DNA of 52,778 bases from Nitrospirota bacterium (GTDB lineage: Bacteria; Nitrospirota; Thermodesulfovibrionia; UBA6902): assembly GCA_016213945.1 (NCBI GenBank), contig JACQZF010000089.1, positions 1 to 52,778 on the forward strand. Direction: 5' to 3'. The stretch's first letter is position 1; each line of letters starts with the position of its first letter. Below, piece after piece: positions 14,218-22,947 of the stretch. Position numbers and translations under genes: made by a program. Under the pieces are notes generated by a model that saw nothing but the letters and a program-made list of their open reading frames with translations, had not been told where the DNA came from and made no database searches.

Positions 14218-17070
14218 ATGAACATACACAATCTCTCCAAAGATACTGTACTGAAAAATCTTGTTACTTCAGACAAGGGGCTCTCTGAAACTGAAGCGGC
14301 AAAGAGGCTGCATGAATACGGGCTGAATGAGATAAAGGAAGTAAGAAAAAAATCTCTCTTCCACAGGTTCATTGCGCAATTCACGCATTTCCTCGCCATC
14401 CTTCTCTGGCTTGCTGCGGGACTCTGTCTTTTATCTGAATACCTGCATCCCGGAGAGGGGCTGGTTTCCCTCGGTATAGCAATATTCGGGGTCATACTGA
14501 TCAATGCTGTTTTTACTTTTGTACAGGAATACCGTGCTGAAAAGGCGATTGAAGCTCTGAAGAAGCTCTTGCCCTTCAATGTAAAACTTTCAAGAGATGG
14601 TTCAACCAAAGAGATTTGTGCTGAAAATGTAGTACCCGGAGATTTAGTGTTCCTGGGGGAAGGCGACAAGGTGCCTGCTGACGCGCGGCTCATCGAATCA
14701 AATTATTTAATGGTAAACAATGCGCCGCTCACGGGAGAATCCGATACAAGGCCGCGAAGTCATGAGGCATTCGAAGGCGATTATTTTGAAAGTCCTAACA
14801 TCGTCTTTGCAGGCACTCATGTAGTAAGCGGCTCAGGGAGGGCCGTTGCTTTTGCTACAGGCATGTCTACGGAATTCGGGAAGATAGCCCATCTTACAAG
14901 CGGCGTTCAGGAAAGATTAAGCCCGTTGCAGAAAGAGATAATAAAGGTAACGAAAATAATAGCCGTTATCGCCCTGACCACGGGGATATTCTTTTTTGTC
15001 CTTGGGACCTTCATCGGCAGGAGCTTCTGGCATAATCTCCTGTTTGCCATCGGTATCACTATCGCCAATGTCCCTGAAGGACTTTTACCGACGGTCACAC
15101 TTTCTCTGGCTATGGGCAGCCAGAGAATGGCAAAGAAAAATGCGTTGATCAAGACCCTCACATCAGTTGAAACCCTCGGCTCTGTTACGGTGATATGCAC
15201 CGACAAGACAGGCACGCTGACGCAGAATAAGATGGAAGTGCAGGAAATCTGGACACTGTCAGATTCAGATGCCCTCAGAATTCCCTCCCCCTTGAGGGGG
15301 GAGGGTAAGGGTGGGGGTGAGGCTTGGTCTGGTATTTCACCCTCCCCTTCATCCCCTCCCGTCAAGGGAGGGGAGTCTTACAACATGCTCATGCAAGCTG
15401 CATCCCTTTGCAACAATGCGGTTTACGATAACGGGAAATACAAGGGCGACCCGACAGAGGCCGCAATTTTGAAGGCTGCGAGAGAAGCCATAGGAGACAT
15501 GAAAGCCGAGCGCATCCATGAGATACCATTTGACTCGGAGAGAAAGAGGATGACGACTGTTTACAAGTGGGAAGTGGGAAGTGGGAAGTGGGAAGTAAAA
15601 GAAAAGGACTTACTAACATCAACTTCTCACTTCTTACTTCCTACTTCTTACTTTTCTTTTACCAAGGGCGCTCTCGAAACGGTCCTTCCGCTTTGCACAG
15701 ATATTCTCAGGGACAATGAGGTAAAAGCAATCAGCGAAGATGATAATAACTCCCTCATGCACACTTATCACTCCATGATGGATGAAGGGTTGAGGGTAAT
15801 CGCGTTTGCGTATAAAGAAATAGGGGACATAGAACACAGAATACAGAATACAGATAATCCCCCTTTACCCCCCTTTAGTAAAGGGGGGATGGGGGGATTT
15901 GATATTGAATCCGACCTCGTCTTCCTCGGTCTCATGGGGCTTGAAGATCCGCCAAGGCCTGAAGTCCCTGACGCTATAGAGAAGTGTCACAGCGCAGGCA
16001 TTAAAATCATCATGATCACTGGCGATGCAAGCAGGACGGCGGTTGCGATTGCAAAACAGATCGGTCTTGTCAAAAACAATCCTGTAGTGATTGAAGGGCA
16101 TGAAATAAATGTGATGTCTGATAGTGACCTCAGGGGAAAGCTTTTATCAGATGAAATCATCTTTGCGAGGATGACGCCTGTTCACAAGATGAGGATAGTG
16201 ACCATTCTTGAAGATGAAGGGGAGAGGGTCGCGGTGACAGGCGACGGGGTCAACGATGCGCCGGCGCTGAAGAAGGCGAACATCGGCATCGCTATGGGTC
16301 TGACGGGAACTGATGTGGCGAGAGAGGCGGCGGACATTGTTTTGCTGGATGATAATTTTGCCTCCATCGTAAATGCAATAGAGGAGGGGAGAGGGATTTT
16401 TGAGAATATCAGGAAATTTATTACCTACATATTCGCATCCAACATACCGGAAGCTGTCCCTTACATTGCATATGTAATCTTTAACATCCCGCTTCCCCTC
16501 ACCATCATGCAGATACTGGCGGTTGATCTCGGGACCGATATGTTTCCCGCGCTTGCCCTCGGAGCTGAAAAACCGGCAAGGGGCGCGATGAGGCAGCCTC
16601 CCAGAAGCCCTGAAGAAAAGTTGCTGAATTTTAAAATACTCGGCCGCGCATATTTGTTCCTCGGCCCCATTGAGGCGCTTGCCGGGCTTTCCGGATTTTT
16701 CTATGTATTGCATTCAGGCGGCTGGCAGTGGGGAACGATGCTTCCTTCTCATGAAGTGTTGTATATGCAGGCCACAACAGCCTGTCTTGCAGGGATCATC
16801 GTTTCACAGATCGGCAATGTGTTTGCCTGCCGCTCATTCAAAGACTCGATTTTCAGGCTCGGCTTCTTTTCCAACAAACTGGTCATACTCGGAACAGCCG
16901 CCGAGATAATTCTCTCGGCGCTCATTATTTATCACCCGTGGGGCAACAGGATCTTCGGGACCGCGCCCCTAAGAGCGGATGTGTGGCTGCTCTTAATACC
17001 GTTCAGCATCGGACTGCTTTTGGCAGAGGAATTGAGAAAATATTACGCAAGAAGATATAGTAATGCATAA
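14218..17070 (+). CDS. P-type cation ATPase, Na,K-ATPase-like (P2C type)
   Basis: 950 aa integral membrane pump. It has the cation-ATPase N-terminal domain, TGES dephosphorylation loop (about 178), phosphorylation motif DKTGTLT (D329), KGALE nucleotide-binding Lys, the MITGD motif and the hinge TGDGVNDAPALKKA, then six C-terminal membrane segments. TM4 reads NVPEGLLPTVT and TM6 DLGTDM, which match Na,K-ATPase alpha subunits better than Ca pumps (PEGLPAV, TDGLPA). The transported ion is inferred, not proven. No beta subunit is present. Three palindromic repeats lie in frame inside the nucleotide-binding domain (about residues 352-388, 450-481 and 540-563), explaining its extra length. It is co-transcribed with the usp gene. 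Confidence 0.93.
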   Translation: MNIHNLSKDTVLKNLVTSDKGLSETEAAKRLHEYGLNEIKEVRKKSLFHRFIAQFTHFLAILLWLAAGLCLLSEYLHPGEGLVSLGIAIFGVILINAVFTFVQEYRAEKAIEALKKLLPFNVKLSRDGSTKEICAENVVPGDLVFLGEGDKVPADARLIESNYLMVNNAPLTGESDTRPRSHEAFEGDYFESPNIVFAGTHVVSGSGRAVAFATGMSTEFGKIAHLTSGVQERLSPLQKEIIKVTKIIAVIALTTGIFFFVLGTFIGRSFWHNLLFAIGITIANVPEGLLPTVTLSLAMGSQRMAKKNALIKTLTSVETLGSVTVICTDKTGTLTQNKMEVQEIWTLSDSDALRIPSPLRGEGKGGGEAWSGISPSPSSPPVKGGESYNMLMQAASLCNNAVYDNGKYKGDPTEAAILKAAREAIGDMKAERIHEIPFDSERKRMTTVYKWEVGSGKWEVKEKDLLTSTSHFLLPTSYFSFTKGALETVLPLCTDILRDNEVKAISEDDNNSLMHTYHSMMDEGLRVIAFAYKEIGDIEHRIQNTDNPPLPPFSKGGMGGFDIESDLVFLGLMGLEDPPRPEVPDAIEKCHSAGIKIIMITGDASRTAVAIAKQIGLVKNNPVVIEGHEINVMSDSDLRGKLLSDEIIFARMTPVHKMRIVTILEDEGERVAVTGDGVNDAPALKKANIGIAMGLTGTDVAREAADIVLLDDNFASIVNAIEEGRGIFENIRKFITYIFASNIPEAVPYIAYVIFNIPLPLTIMQILAVDLGTDMFPALALGAEKPARGAMRQPPRSPEEKLLNFKILGRAYLFLGPIEALAGLSGFFYVLHSGGWQWGTMLPSHEVLYMQATTACLAGIIVSQIGNVFACRSFKDSIFRLGFFSNKLVILGTAAEIILSALIIYHPWGNRIFGTAPLRADVWLLLIPFSIGLLLAEELRKYYARRYSNA
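15283..15375. repeat. In-frame GC-rich palindromic repeat in the ATPase gene, insertion 1
   Basis: CCCTCCCCCTTGAGGGGGGAGGG at the left and CCCCTCCCGTCAAGGGAGGGG at the right each form a hairpin, and the pieces between are also complementary. It is translated as a Pro/Gly/Ser-rich stretch (PSPLRGEGKGGGEAW...) just after the phosphorylation domain, interrupting normal P-type ATPase sequence. Confidence 0.85.
15565..15656. repeat. In-frame AAGTGGGAAGT/ACTTCTTACTT repeat in the ATPase gene, insertion 2
   Basis: Four tandem GGGAAGT units on the left face ACTTCTCACTTCTTACTTCC-type units on the right, an imperfect long inverted repeat. The translation (KWEVGSGKWEVKEKD...LLPTSYFSF) sits directly before the conserved FTKGALE motif. 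A related AT-richer element is at 30868-30955. Confidence 0.8.
15856..15899. repeat. In-frame AATCCCCC...GGGGGATT palindrome in the ATPase gene, insertion 3
   Basis: AATCCCCCTTTACCCCCCTTT at the left mirrors AAAGGGGGGATGGGGGGATT at the right. It is translated as NPPLPPFSKGGMGGF, placed between the helix ending YKEIG and the conserved DLVFLGLMGLEDPPR. The same element family occurs twice in the methyltransferase gene at 28.8-29.0 kb. Confidence 0.88.
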
Positions 17071-17121
17071 AAAAAGTGAAATGCAATTGATTAAGAATTG
17101 TTGTCAAACCAGCATAGAAAT

Positions 17122-17179
17122 GTCACTCCCGCTTGTCGGGAGTCTTTCTGATGAAAGATTCCCGACAAGCCGGAATGAC
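17122..17179. repeat. GTCATTCC...GGAATGAC palindromic repeat, copy 2
   Basis: GTCACTCCCGCTTGTCGGGAGTC and GATTCCCGACAAGCCGGAATGAC form a near-perfect inverted repeat about 58 bases long, ending 23 bases before the start of the ferritin-like gene. Confidence 0.88.
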
Positions 17180-17202
17180 ACACAAACAGAAAGGAGCAGT
17201 AC

Positions 17203-17676
17203 ATGGAAAAGTTTTCAATAAGTGAAGTGATTGAACAGGCTGTGCAGACGGAGAAGTTAGGCTATCAGTTTTATACCACAATGGCAAAGAGGTTTGAAAA
17301 AGACGAGGGGCTGAAGAAGCTTTTCGACATGCTCGCAACAAAAGAGCTGCGCCATGAGAAAATGTTTACCGAATTAAAGGAGATATCAGGAGAGGAAGAA
17401 CCGGAAGGATGGGAAGAAGCTTCAAGTTATCTGAGGGCGATTGTCGAGTCGGAGTTTTTCCTTGGCAAAAACAGCCACCTCCCTCAGCTTGAGCACGTCA
17501 GGACCGTGGAGGATGCCGTGAACTTTGCCATGGGCTTTGAAAAAGAAACATTGCTTTACTTCCACGCGGTAAGTGAGATCGTTAAAGAGAAGGACGTTGT
17601 TGATGAGATAATCAACGAAGAGAGAAGCCATATCAAATGGCTCGCGAGGTTTAAGGAGAGTTTTAAAGCGAAATAG
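17203..17676 (+). CDS. Ferritin-like (rubrerythrin-type) di-iron protein
   Basis: 157 aa, a four-helix bundle. Likely iron ligands are spread as in rubrerythrin-like proteins: E in TEKLGYQFY (helix 1), E..H in KELRHEKMF (helix 2), E in GFEKETLLYFH (helix 3) and E..H in NEERSHIKWL (helix 4). There is no rubredoxin Cys4 domain, so it is an 'erythrin' rather than a full rubrerythrin. Such proteins detoxify peroxide or store iron; the role here is inferred. The AGAAAGGAG ribosome site precedes the ATG, right after a palindromic repeat. Confidence 0.87.
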   Translation: MEKFSISEVIEQAVQTEKLGYQFYTTMAKRFEKDEGLKKLFDMLATKELRHEKMFTELKEISGEEEPEGWEEASSYLRAIVESEFFLGKNSHLPQLEHVRTVEDAVNFAMGFEKETLLYFHAVSEIVKEKDVVDEIINEERSHIKWLARFKESFKAK

Positions 17677-17773
17677 GGTTATGAGTTATTTTATGGAAGG
17701 GCATATGTCCTTTATGTTGTATTATTAAATACATCACTAAAGGAAAAGGCATAAAAAGACGAAATTATATTGT

Positions 17774-20209
17774 ATGGGTTTTAGTTTTGCATGGAAACAG
17801 CGTAAGCGTTTAACCGTGATCATCGATTTCCTCATAATCGGGGTCCTCGGAAGCACCCTGTATTTAATAGCAGTTCACACAGAAGCGCACCACGCAATTG
17901 ATCAATGGGCAGAAGGCCGGCGTTTTTTAGACCTGGATATTGATGAGGTTATAATCGTATTCGCGTTCCTTGGGATTGCCTTCAGTATCTTCTCAATACG
18001 CAGATGGAATGAGCTTCATCATGAAATCATCAAACGCGAAGAGTCCGAGAAGAAGCTGCTGGAATCGGAAAATAAATTCAGAGCACTGGCAGAAAAATCA
18101 TTAGCGGGTATTTATCTTATACAGGATGGAATATTCAGGTACGTCAATCCGGAACTGGCCAAACTGTTTGGTTATACTGCCGATGAACTGATAGACAGGA
18201 AAGGCCCGGCAGATGTTGTCTTCCCGGAAGATTGGCCTCTCGTTAAAGAGAATTTGCAGAAGCGGATGTCCGGCGAGGCCGGATCTATTCACTACAGTTT
18301 CAGAGTAGTAAGAAAAGATAATGAAATAATTGATGTGTCGGTATATGGCTCCGGAACAATGTATAACGGCAAGCCTGCGGTCATAGGGACTTTGCTGGAC
18401 GTCACCGAGAGCAAGCGAAAGACCATGGAACTCAGCCAGAGTGAAGATCGTTACCGCGCAATAACGCAGTCTGCAACTGATGCAATTGTTTCCATAGACA
18501 GCAGCGGAGCTATAGTTTTCTGGAATGCCTCAGCAGAAAAACTTTTCGACTATTCTGCTGCTGAGACAATTGGCAAATCGCTTAACATTATAATCCCTCA
18601 ACAATTTCGTGAAGCTCATGAAAAAGGGCTTGCACGTCTGACCTCAACCGGGGTACCAAGGCTTATAGGAAGGACAATTGAGGTACCCGTATTAAAAAAG
18701 GACGGCAGCGAATTTCCTGTAGAACTGACTCTTTCAAAGTGGCAGGCAAATAAAGAGACGTTTTTTACCGCTATCGTACGTGACATCACAAGCCGTAAAC
18801 AGACAGAGAAGATGCTGCTGGAATCAGAAGAGAAATTCAGAAATTTAGTTGAAAATGCAAGAGATATAATCTTTACTCTTTTACCGGAAGACGGCACCTT
18901 TTCTTCCCTGAATCCCGCCTTTGAAAAAGTTACAGGATGGCCGTGCAGTGAGTGGATCGGCAAGTCATTTGTGCCGCTGCTTCATCCTGATGAGGCGCTA
19001 TTGGTAAAGGAGATGTTCCAGAGTGCCTTGCGCGGTGAAATACCACCAACCTTTGAATTGCGCATCCTGTCCGAACAGGGTGAATATCTTATGTTTGAAA
19101 TTACTTCCACCCCCTTAATTTCTGACGGAAAAGTTATCAGTGTACTCGGCATCGCTCGTGATATAACAGGTCGTAAACGGATAGAGGAGGATATTGTCAG
19201 TCAGAGTTGTGAGATTGCAAATAAAAACATGGAGCTGTTAACGCTTCACAAAGTTTCATCGGCTATCAGTCAAACAATAGACAGAAAAAGTCTCTTTAAA
19301 AATATTCTGAATACCATTACCGAGCTTAATATACTCAAGGTCAAACGTCAGGCCGGAATATTTGTTTTAGAAGGGGAAAGGTTAAATCTTGTCGCGCATC
19401 TCGGACACCCAAAGGCTTTTTTAGACCTGCATGAAAACATGACAGTAAACGACTGCCTCTGCGGCTTGGCGGCAAGGACAGGAGAGATTGTTATCTGTAA
19501 AGATTCCCATGCTGACTGCCATCACACAATTCAGTACCCCGGCATGGAACTGCACGGACATATAATTATACCGCTGAAAATCGCAGATAAAATTCTGGGT
19601 GTGTTGTACCTCTACCTTGCGCCCGGCACTGAAGTGGGAGAGAGCTTAATTGCCACACTCGGTGCAATAGGAAATCAGATCGGCGCAGCCATCAGCAACT
19701 CCATTCTCTATGAAGAGACGAGAGAGCTTTCACTGCACGACCCGCTTACAGGTCTTGCCAACAGACGTATGATGAGCATTGAATTTGAAAGAAGCCTTGC
19801 AAGGGCCAAAAGGTTTGGAAGTTCCTTTTCAATCATCATGCTGGACCTGGATAATTTTAAAAAATATAACGATACACACGGGCACACCGGCGGAGACAAG
19901 CTGCTTGTTGAAGTCGCGTGCATACTGTCAGAAGAGGTAAGGGCTTTGGACCTTGTTGCCAGATTTGGCGGAGAAGAATTCATAATACTGCTTCCTGAAA
20001 CAGATTTAGCAATAGCCTGCAAGGTAGCAGAGAGGATAAGGAAATCCGTTGAGGCAAAGACGGCCATCACCCTCAGCCTCGGCGTTACATCCTGCTATCC
20101 AGGGACGCAGGATATGAAAGCCTTTATAAAAAAGGCGGATGATGCGTTATACCAGGCAAAGCAAAAAGGCAAGAACAGGGTTGAGGTAACTGAGCCGGGA
20201 TTGAACTGA
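17774..20209 (+). CDS. Membrane PAS-PAS-PAS-GAF-GGDEF diguanylate cyclase
   Basis: 811 aa. Two N-terminal membrane segments (about 14-36 and 57-74) flank a short loop. Then come PAS 1 (about 100-215), PAS 2 (about 222-340), PAS 3 (about 345-470), GAF (about 490-635) and a C-terminal GGDEF domain (about 650-805). The active site is intact as GGEEF, and an RxxD product-inhibition site (RALD) lies 5 residues before it, so an active, feedback-regulated c-di-GMP synthase is expected. Its GAF domain contains Cys-rich DCLCGLAARTGE. No EAL domain is present. It sits 7 bases ahead of a PilZ-domain gene that could respond to its product. Confidence 0.93.
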   Translation: MGFSFAWKQRKRLTVIIDFLIIGVLGSTLYLIAVHTEAHHAIDQWAEGRRFLDLDIDEVIIVFAFLGIAFSIFSIRRWNELHHEIIKREESEKKLLESENKFRALAEKSLAGIYLIQDGIFRYVNPELAKLFGYTADELIDRKGPADVVFPEDWPLVKENLQKRMSGEAGSIHYSFRVVRKDNEIIDVSVYGSGTMYNGKPAVIGTLLDVTESKRKTMELSQSEDRYRAITQSATDAIVSIDSSGAIVFWNASAEKLFDYSAAETIGKSLNIIIPQQFREAHEKGLARLTSTGVPRLIGRTIEVPVLKKDGSEFPVELTLSKWQANKETFFTAIVRDITSRKQTEKMLLESEEKFRNLVENARDIIFTLLPEDGTFSSLNPAFEKVTGWPCSEWIGKSFVPLLHPDEALLVKEMFQSALRGEIPPTFELRILSEQGEYLMFEITSTPLISDGKVISVLGIARDITGRKRIEEDIVSQSCEIANKNMELLTLHKVSSAISQTIDRKSLFKNILNTITELNILKVKRQAGIFVLEGERLNLVAHLGHPKAFLDLHENMTVNDCLCGLAARTGEIVICKDSHADCHHTIQYPGMELHGHIIIPLKIADKILGVLYLYLAPGTEVGESLIATLGAIGNQIGAAISNSILYEETRELSLHDPLTGLANRRMMSIEFERSLARAKRFGSSFSIIMLDLDNFKKYNDTHGHTGGDKLLVEVACILSEEVRALDLVARFGGEEFIILLPETDLAIACKVAERIRKSVEAKTAITLSLGVTSCYPGTQDMKAFIKKADDALYQAKQKGKNRVEVTEPGLN

Positions 20210-20216
20210 GGATGAC

Positions 20217-21125
20217 ATGGCAAAACTGAATTGCTGGGAATTTAAAAAATGCGGCAGGGAGCCGGGCGGCGGCAAGGTGGCTGAATTCGGCATATGTCCG
20301 ACTGCGCTTGAGGACAGGACAGACGGAGTGAATGACGGGAAGCACGCCGGCAGGGCCTGCTGGGTTATTGCAGGGACCTTCTGTGGAGGAAAGATTCAGG
20401 GGACCTCTGCATCAAAGCTCGACACCTGTATGAACTGCGATTTCTACAAGCTGGTTCTTGACGAAGAAAAGCTGGTTTTCCAGAATACAAAAGAGATACA
20501 GGACCGAATGACAAAACAGATATTCAGCGTGGGACTGCCATTACTGCTGAAGACCCAAAAGTATAAAGATGTATGGACCCATTTAACAGGCTGGCAGACA
20601 AATGAATGCCTCATTACACATCTCCCCTTTAAAGGGGGATACCCTATTGACGTGCACAATAACGATAAATGCACAGTCAGTTTTATAAAAGAAGACAGCG
20701 CATTTCTTTTTGAGACAGAGATAATTCATGTGCAGTATGTCCCATTCCCTTTGCTCTTTTTCAAATACCCTCCGGTTATCAAGAAGACGCCTTTCAGAAG
20801 GAACAGGAGATTCAGTGTCAATATTCCCGCTAAATTATATTTTGATGAAGGCGCCGTCGTTGACGTCCTTATTGCAGACATAAGCGCAAGCGGTTGTCTT
20901 TTGAGAATGTTGTCAGAGGATGCAGCAGGGTATGAGACGGTCAAGAGCTGCCGTCTTTCATTCTCAATACTTAATACGTCGCTGGAAAATATCGGGCTTG
21001 CTATTAAGAATACTCATAAACATGAAAACATAGAAATGTTAGGCGCAGAGTTCAGCAATCTTAATTCCGAACATCAGAAGATCATAAAATCGTTTTTGGA
21101 AATTCTTGGAGAAGGAGCGGGATGA
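20217..21125 (+). CDS. Two-CW domain / PilZ domain protein
   Basis: 302 aa. The N-terminus (about 1-80) has the paired 'CW' pattern: NCWEFKKCGREPGG, then CPTAL, ACWVIAGTFCGG and CMNCDFY, probably a metal or Fe-S site. The C-terminus (about 195-300) is a PilZ domain with RRNRRF (RxxxR) and DISASG (DxSxxG), so c-di-GMP binding is likely. It is the second gene after the diguanylate cyclase, suggesting a producer/receptor pair. A short CCCCTTTAAAGGGGG palindrome at about 20627-20641 is translated in the middle (LPFKGGYP) and may be another small repeat insertion. The function beyond c-di-GMP response is unknown. Confidence 0.82.
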   Translation: MAKLNCWEFKKCGREPGGGKVAEFGICPTALEDRTDGVNDGKHAGRACWVIAGTFCGGKIQGTSASKLDTCMNCDFYKLVLDEEKLVFQNTKEIQDRMTKQIFSVGLPLLLKTQKYKDVWTHLTGWQTNECLITHLPFKGGYPIDVHNNDKCTVSFIKEDSAFLFETEIIHVQYVPFPLLFFKYPPVIKKTPFRRNRRFSVNIPAKLYFDEGAVVDVLIADISASGCLLRMLSEDAAGYETVKSCRLSFSILNTSLENIGLAIKNTHKHENIEMLGAEFSNLNSEHQKIIKSFLEILGEGAG

Positions 21126-21150
21126 AATGGGGCTGCCCGCCGCCTGTATT

Positions 21151-22536
21151 TCAGAATTTAATTGTCTGTGGCGCGCGCGGGCATGGGATGACATCTCGTA
21201 TATTGTGCATCCCGGTGATATACTGCACCAGCCTCTCGAATCCTAATCCGAATCCCGCATGAGGCGCGGAGCCGAACCTGCGGAGGTCCAGATACCATTC
21301 AACGTTTTCAAAAGGTATCCCTGATTGACTCATCCTTTCAGTTAACGCTTCAAGCCTTTCCTCGCGCTGGCTGCCGCCGATTATCTCACCGATCTTCGGG
21401 ACGAGCACGTCCATTGCCGCAACGGTTTTCCCGTCGTCATTCATCCTCATGTAAAACGCCTTTATCTCTTTTGGGTAATCCGTCACAATCACGGGCCCTT
21501 TACAGACCTTGTCTGTCAGGTAACGCTCATGTTCAGACTGCAAATCCAGCCCCCATTTCACAGGGAACTCAAATTTCTCTGTTGCCTTCTCCAGCTCTTT
21601 GACAGCTTCGGTGTACGTAATATGGACAAAAGATTTTTCGGAAAGGTTTTTAAGCTCGGAGATCGAGGTGTTCTTATAAAACTTCTCAAGAAATGCGATC
21701 TCGCTCTCGCCTTTCTCAAGGACCTTTCCGCACAGGGTCCTGAAAAAATTTTCAGCCAGCTCCATATCGTCCCTGATATCTGCAAAGGCCATCTCCGGCT
21801 CTATCATCCAGAACTCGGAAAGATGGCGCGTGGTGTTCGAGTTCTCAGCCCTGAAGGTAGGGCCGAAGGTATAAACATCGCCCAGCGACATCGCGAGAAA
21901 TTCCGCCTCAAGCTGTCCGCTCACTGTCAGATAAGCGCGCTTGCCGAAAAAGTCCTGTGAAAAATCAATGCCGTTGTTGTCCCTCGGTGGCTTCTCCAGA
22001 TCAAGCGTTGTCACTGTAAACAGATCACCGGCGCCCTCGCAATCGCTTGCAGTGATTACCGGCGTATGGACCCAGACAAATCCCCGTCCCTGAAAGAATT
22101 CATGCACTGCTTCCGCAAGTATATTGCGCACCCTGAAGACTGCTCCGAACGTGTTTGTCCGTGGTCTCAGATGTCCTATCTCGCGCAGGAATTCCAGAGT
22201 GTGCCCTTTTTTCTGCAAAGGATATGAAGCAGGATCAGCATCGCCGAAAATTTCAATTTCGGATATTTCCACCTCGAACTTTTGCCCCTGTGCCGGAGAT
22301 TCTTTCAAAATGCCTGTGGCTTTAATTGCAGCTCCGGTGTTGCAGCGGGTTAATTTCTGAAAAGCCGGCGATGTTTCAGCAATGACGAGCTGCAGGGTGT
22401 CCTGCGCAGAGCCGTCATTCAGCGCAATGAAGGCAATGCCCCTTGATTCACGCCTCGTCCTCACCCAGCCGCAGACAGTGATCGCCTGCCCGGCATTTCC
22501 GTCAGAAAGAATATTTTTTACCTTAAGCCGTTTCAT
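21151..22536 (-). CDS. asnS: Asparaginyl-tRNA synthetase
   Basis: 461 aa from the ATG at 22534-22536, chosen because GGAG lies 6 bases upstream; a GTG four codons earlier is inside that site. It is a class IIb enzyme that charges tRNA-Asn. The N-terminal OB-fold anticodon domain (about 15-100) is followed by the catalytic core: motif 2 (TFRAENSNTTRHLSEFWMIEPE), and motif 3 at the end (GFGLGFERLVQYITG..NIRDVIPCPR). The NIRD.I..PR ending favours Asn over Asp specificity. It is a single gene with a palindromic repeat just upstream. Confidence 0.97.
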   Translation of the reverse strand: MKRLKVKNILSDGNAGQAITVCGWVRTRRESRGIAFIALNDGSAQDTLQLVIAETSPAFQKLTRCNTGAAIKATGILKESPAQGQKFEVEISEIEIFGDADPASYPLQKKGHTLEFLREIGHLRPRTNTFGAVFRVRNILAEAVHEFFQGRGFVWVHTPVITASDCEGAGDLFTVTTLDLEKPPRDNNGIDFSQDFFGKRAYLTVSGQLEAEFLAMSLGDVYTFGPTFRAENSNTTRHLSEFWMIEPEMAFADIRDDMELAENFFRTLCGKVLEKGESEIAFLEKFYKNTSISELKNLSEKSFVHITYTEAVKELEKATEKFEFPVKWGLDLQSEHERYLTDKVCKGPVIVTDYPKEIKAFYMRMNDDGKTVAAMDVLVPKIGEIIGGSQREERLEALTERMSQSGIPFENVEWYLDLRRFGSAPHAGFGLGFERLVQYITGMHNIRDVIPCPRAPQTIKF

Positions 22537-22570
22537 AGTTGTCTCCACTAACAGTGAGTGTTATTACAGT

Positions 22571-22618
22571 TTGTCCGGAAGCATTCTTCAAAAAGGATTC
22601 CTGACAAGCCGGAATGAC
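22571..22618. repeat. GTCATTCC...GGAATGAC palindromic repeat, degenerate copy
   Basis: The right arm (GATTCCTGACAAGCCGGAATGAC) is well kept. The left arm (TTGTCCGGAAGCATTC) is degraded. It lies upstream of asnS. The remaining gap to 22816 holds nothing I can support. Confidence 0.7.
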
Positions 22619-22816
22619 AACAATTAATGTGGATTCTATAATACCATGAAGATGGATAGATCTAATATATGAGGCTGATTACTGCCCGCGCACTTTTCAT
22701 CCGGGCTCAGCGGAATTTAAATAAGGATGAGGACAGGGCGGAACAATGATTTTTGAGAGAAGCAATTATTTAATAAGTGATAAGGTGAAGGCCCGCAAGA
22801 AGTTACTCAACGGATA

Positions 22817-22945
22817 TTAATGCGGGCCCTGGATCAGCACCGGCAGACATTTTACACAAACAAACAGCGACTCGCCTTTATATTGGCACGACATCAATAC
22901 AACCTGATCGCTTGTAACACCGCAATTCAAGCACTTACTGTCCAT
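22817..22945 (-). CDS. Small four-Cys protein (42 aa)
   Basis: ATG at 22943-22945, TAA at 22817-22819, with AGGGGA about 7 bases upstream. The protein MDSKCLNCGVTSD... has two Cys pairs, CLNC (5-8) and CVKC (about 31-34), plus a Cys at about 20, which suits a small zinc finger. It begins 2 bases after the stop of the DUF1858 gene, so the two are co-transcribed. A GGCCCGCA...TGCGGGCC hairpin (about 22790-22828) spans its stop codon and may end transcription. The family is not recognised. Confidence 0.7.
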   Translation of the reverse strand: MDSKCLNCGVTSDQVVLMSCQYKGESLFVCVKCLPVLIQGPH

Positions 22946-22947
22946 TC

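Noticed and set aside
22746-22820. 24-codon plus-strand frame with an AGGGCGGA-like ribosome site
   Set aside because: Very short, no recognisable pattern, and its end overlaps the better supported 42-aa gene on the other strand.
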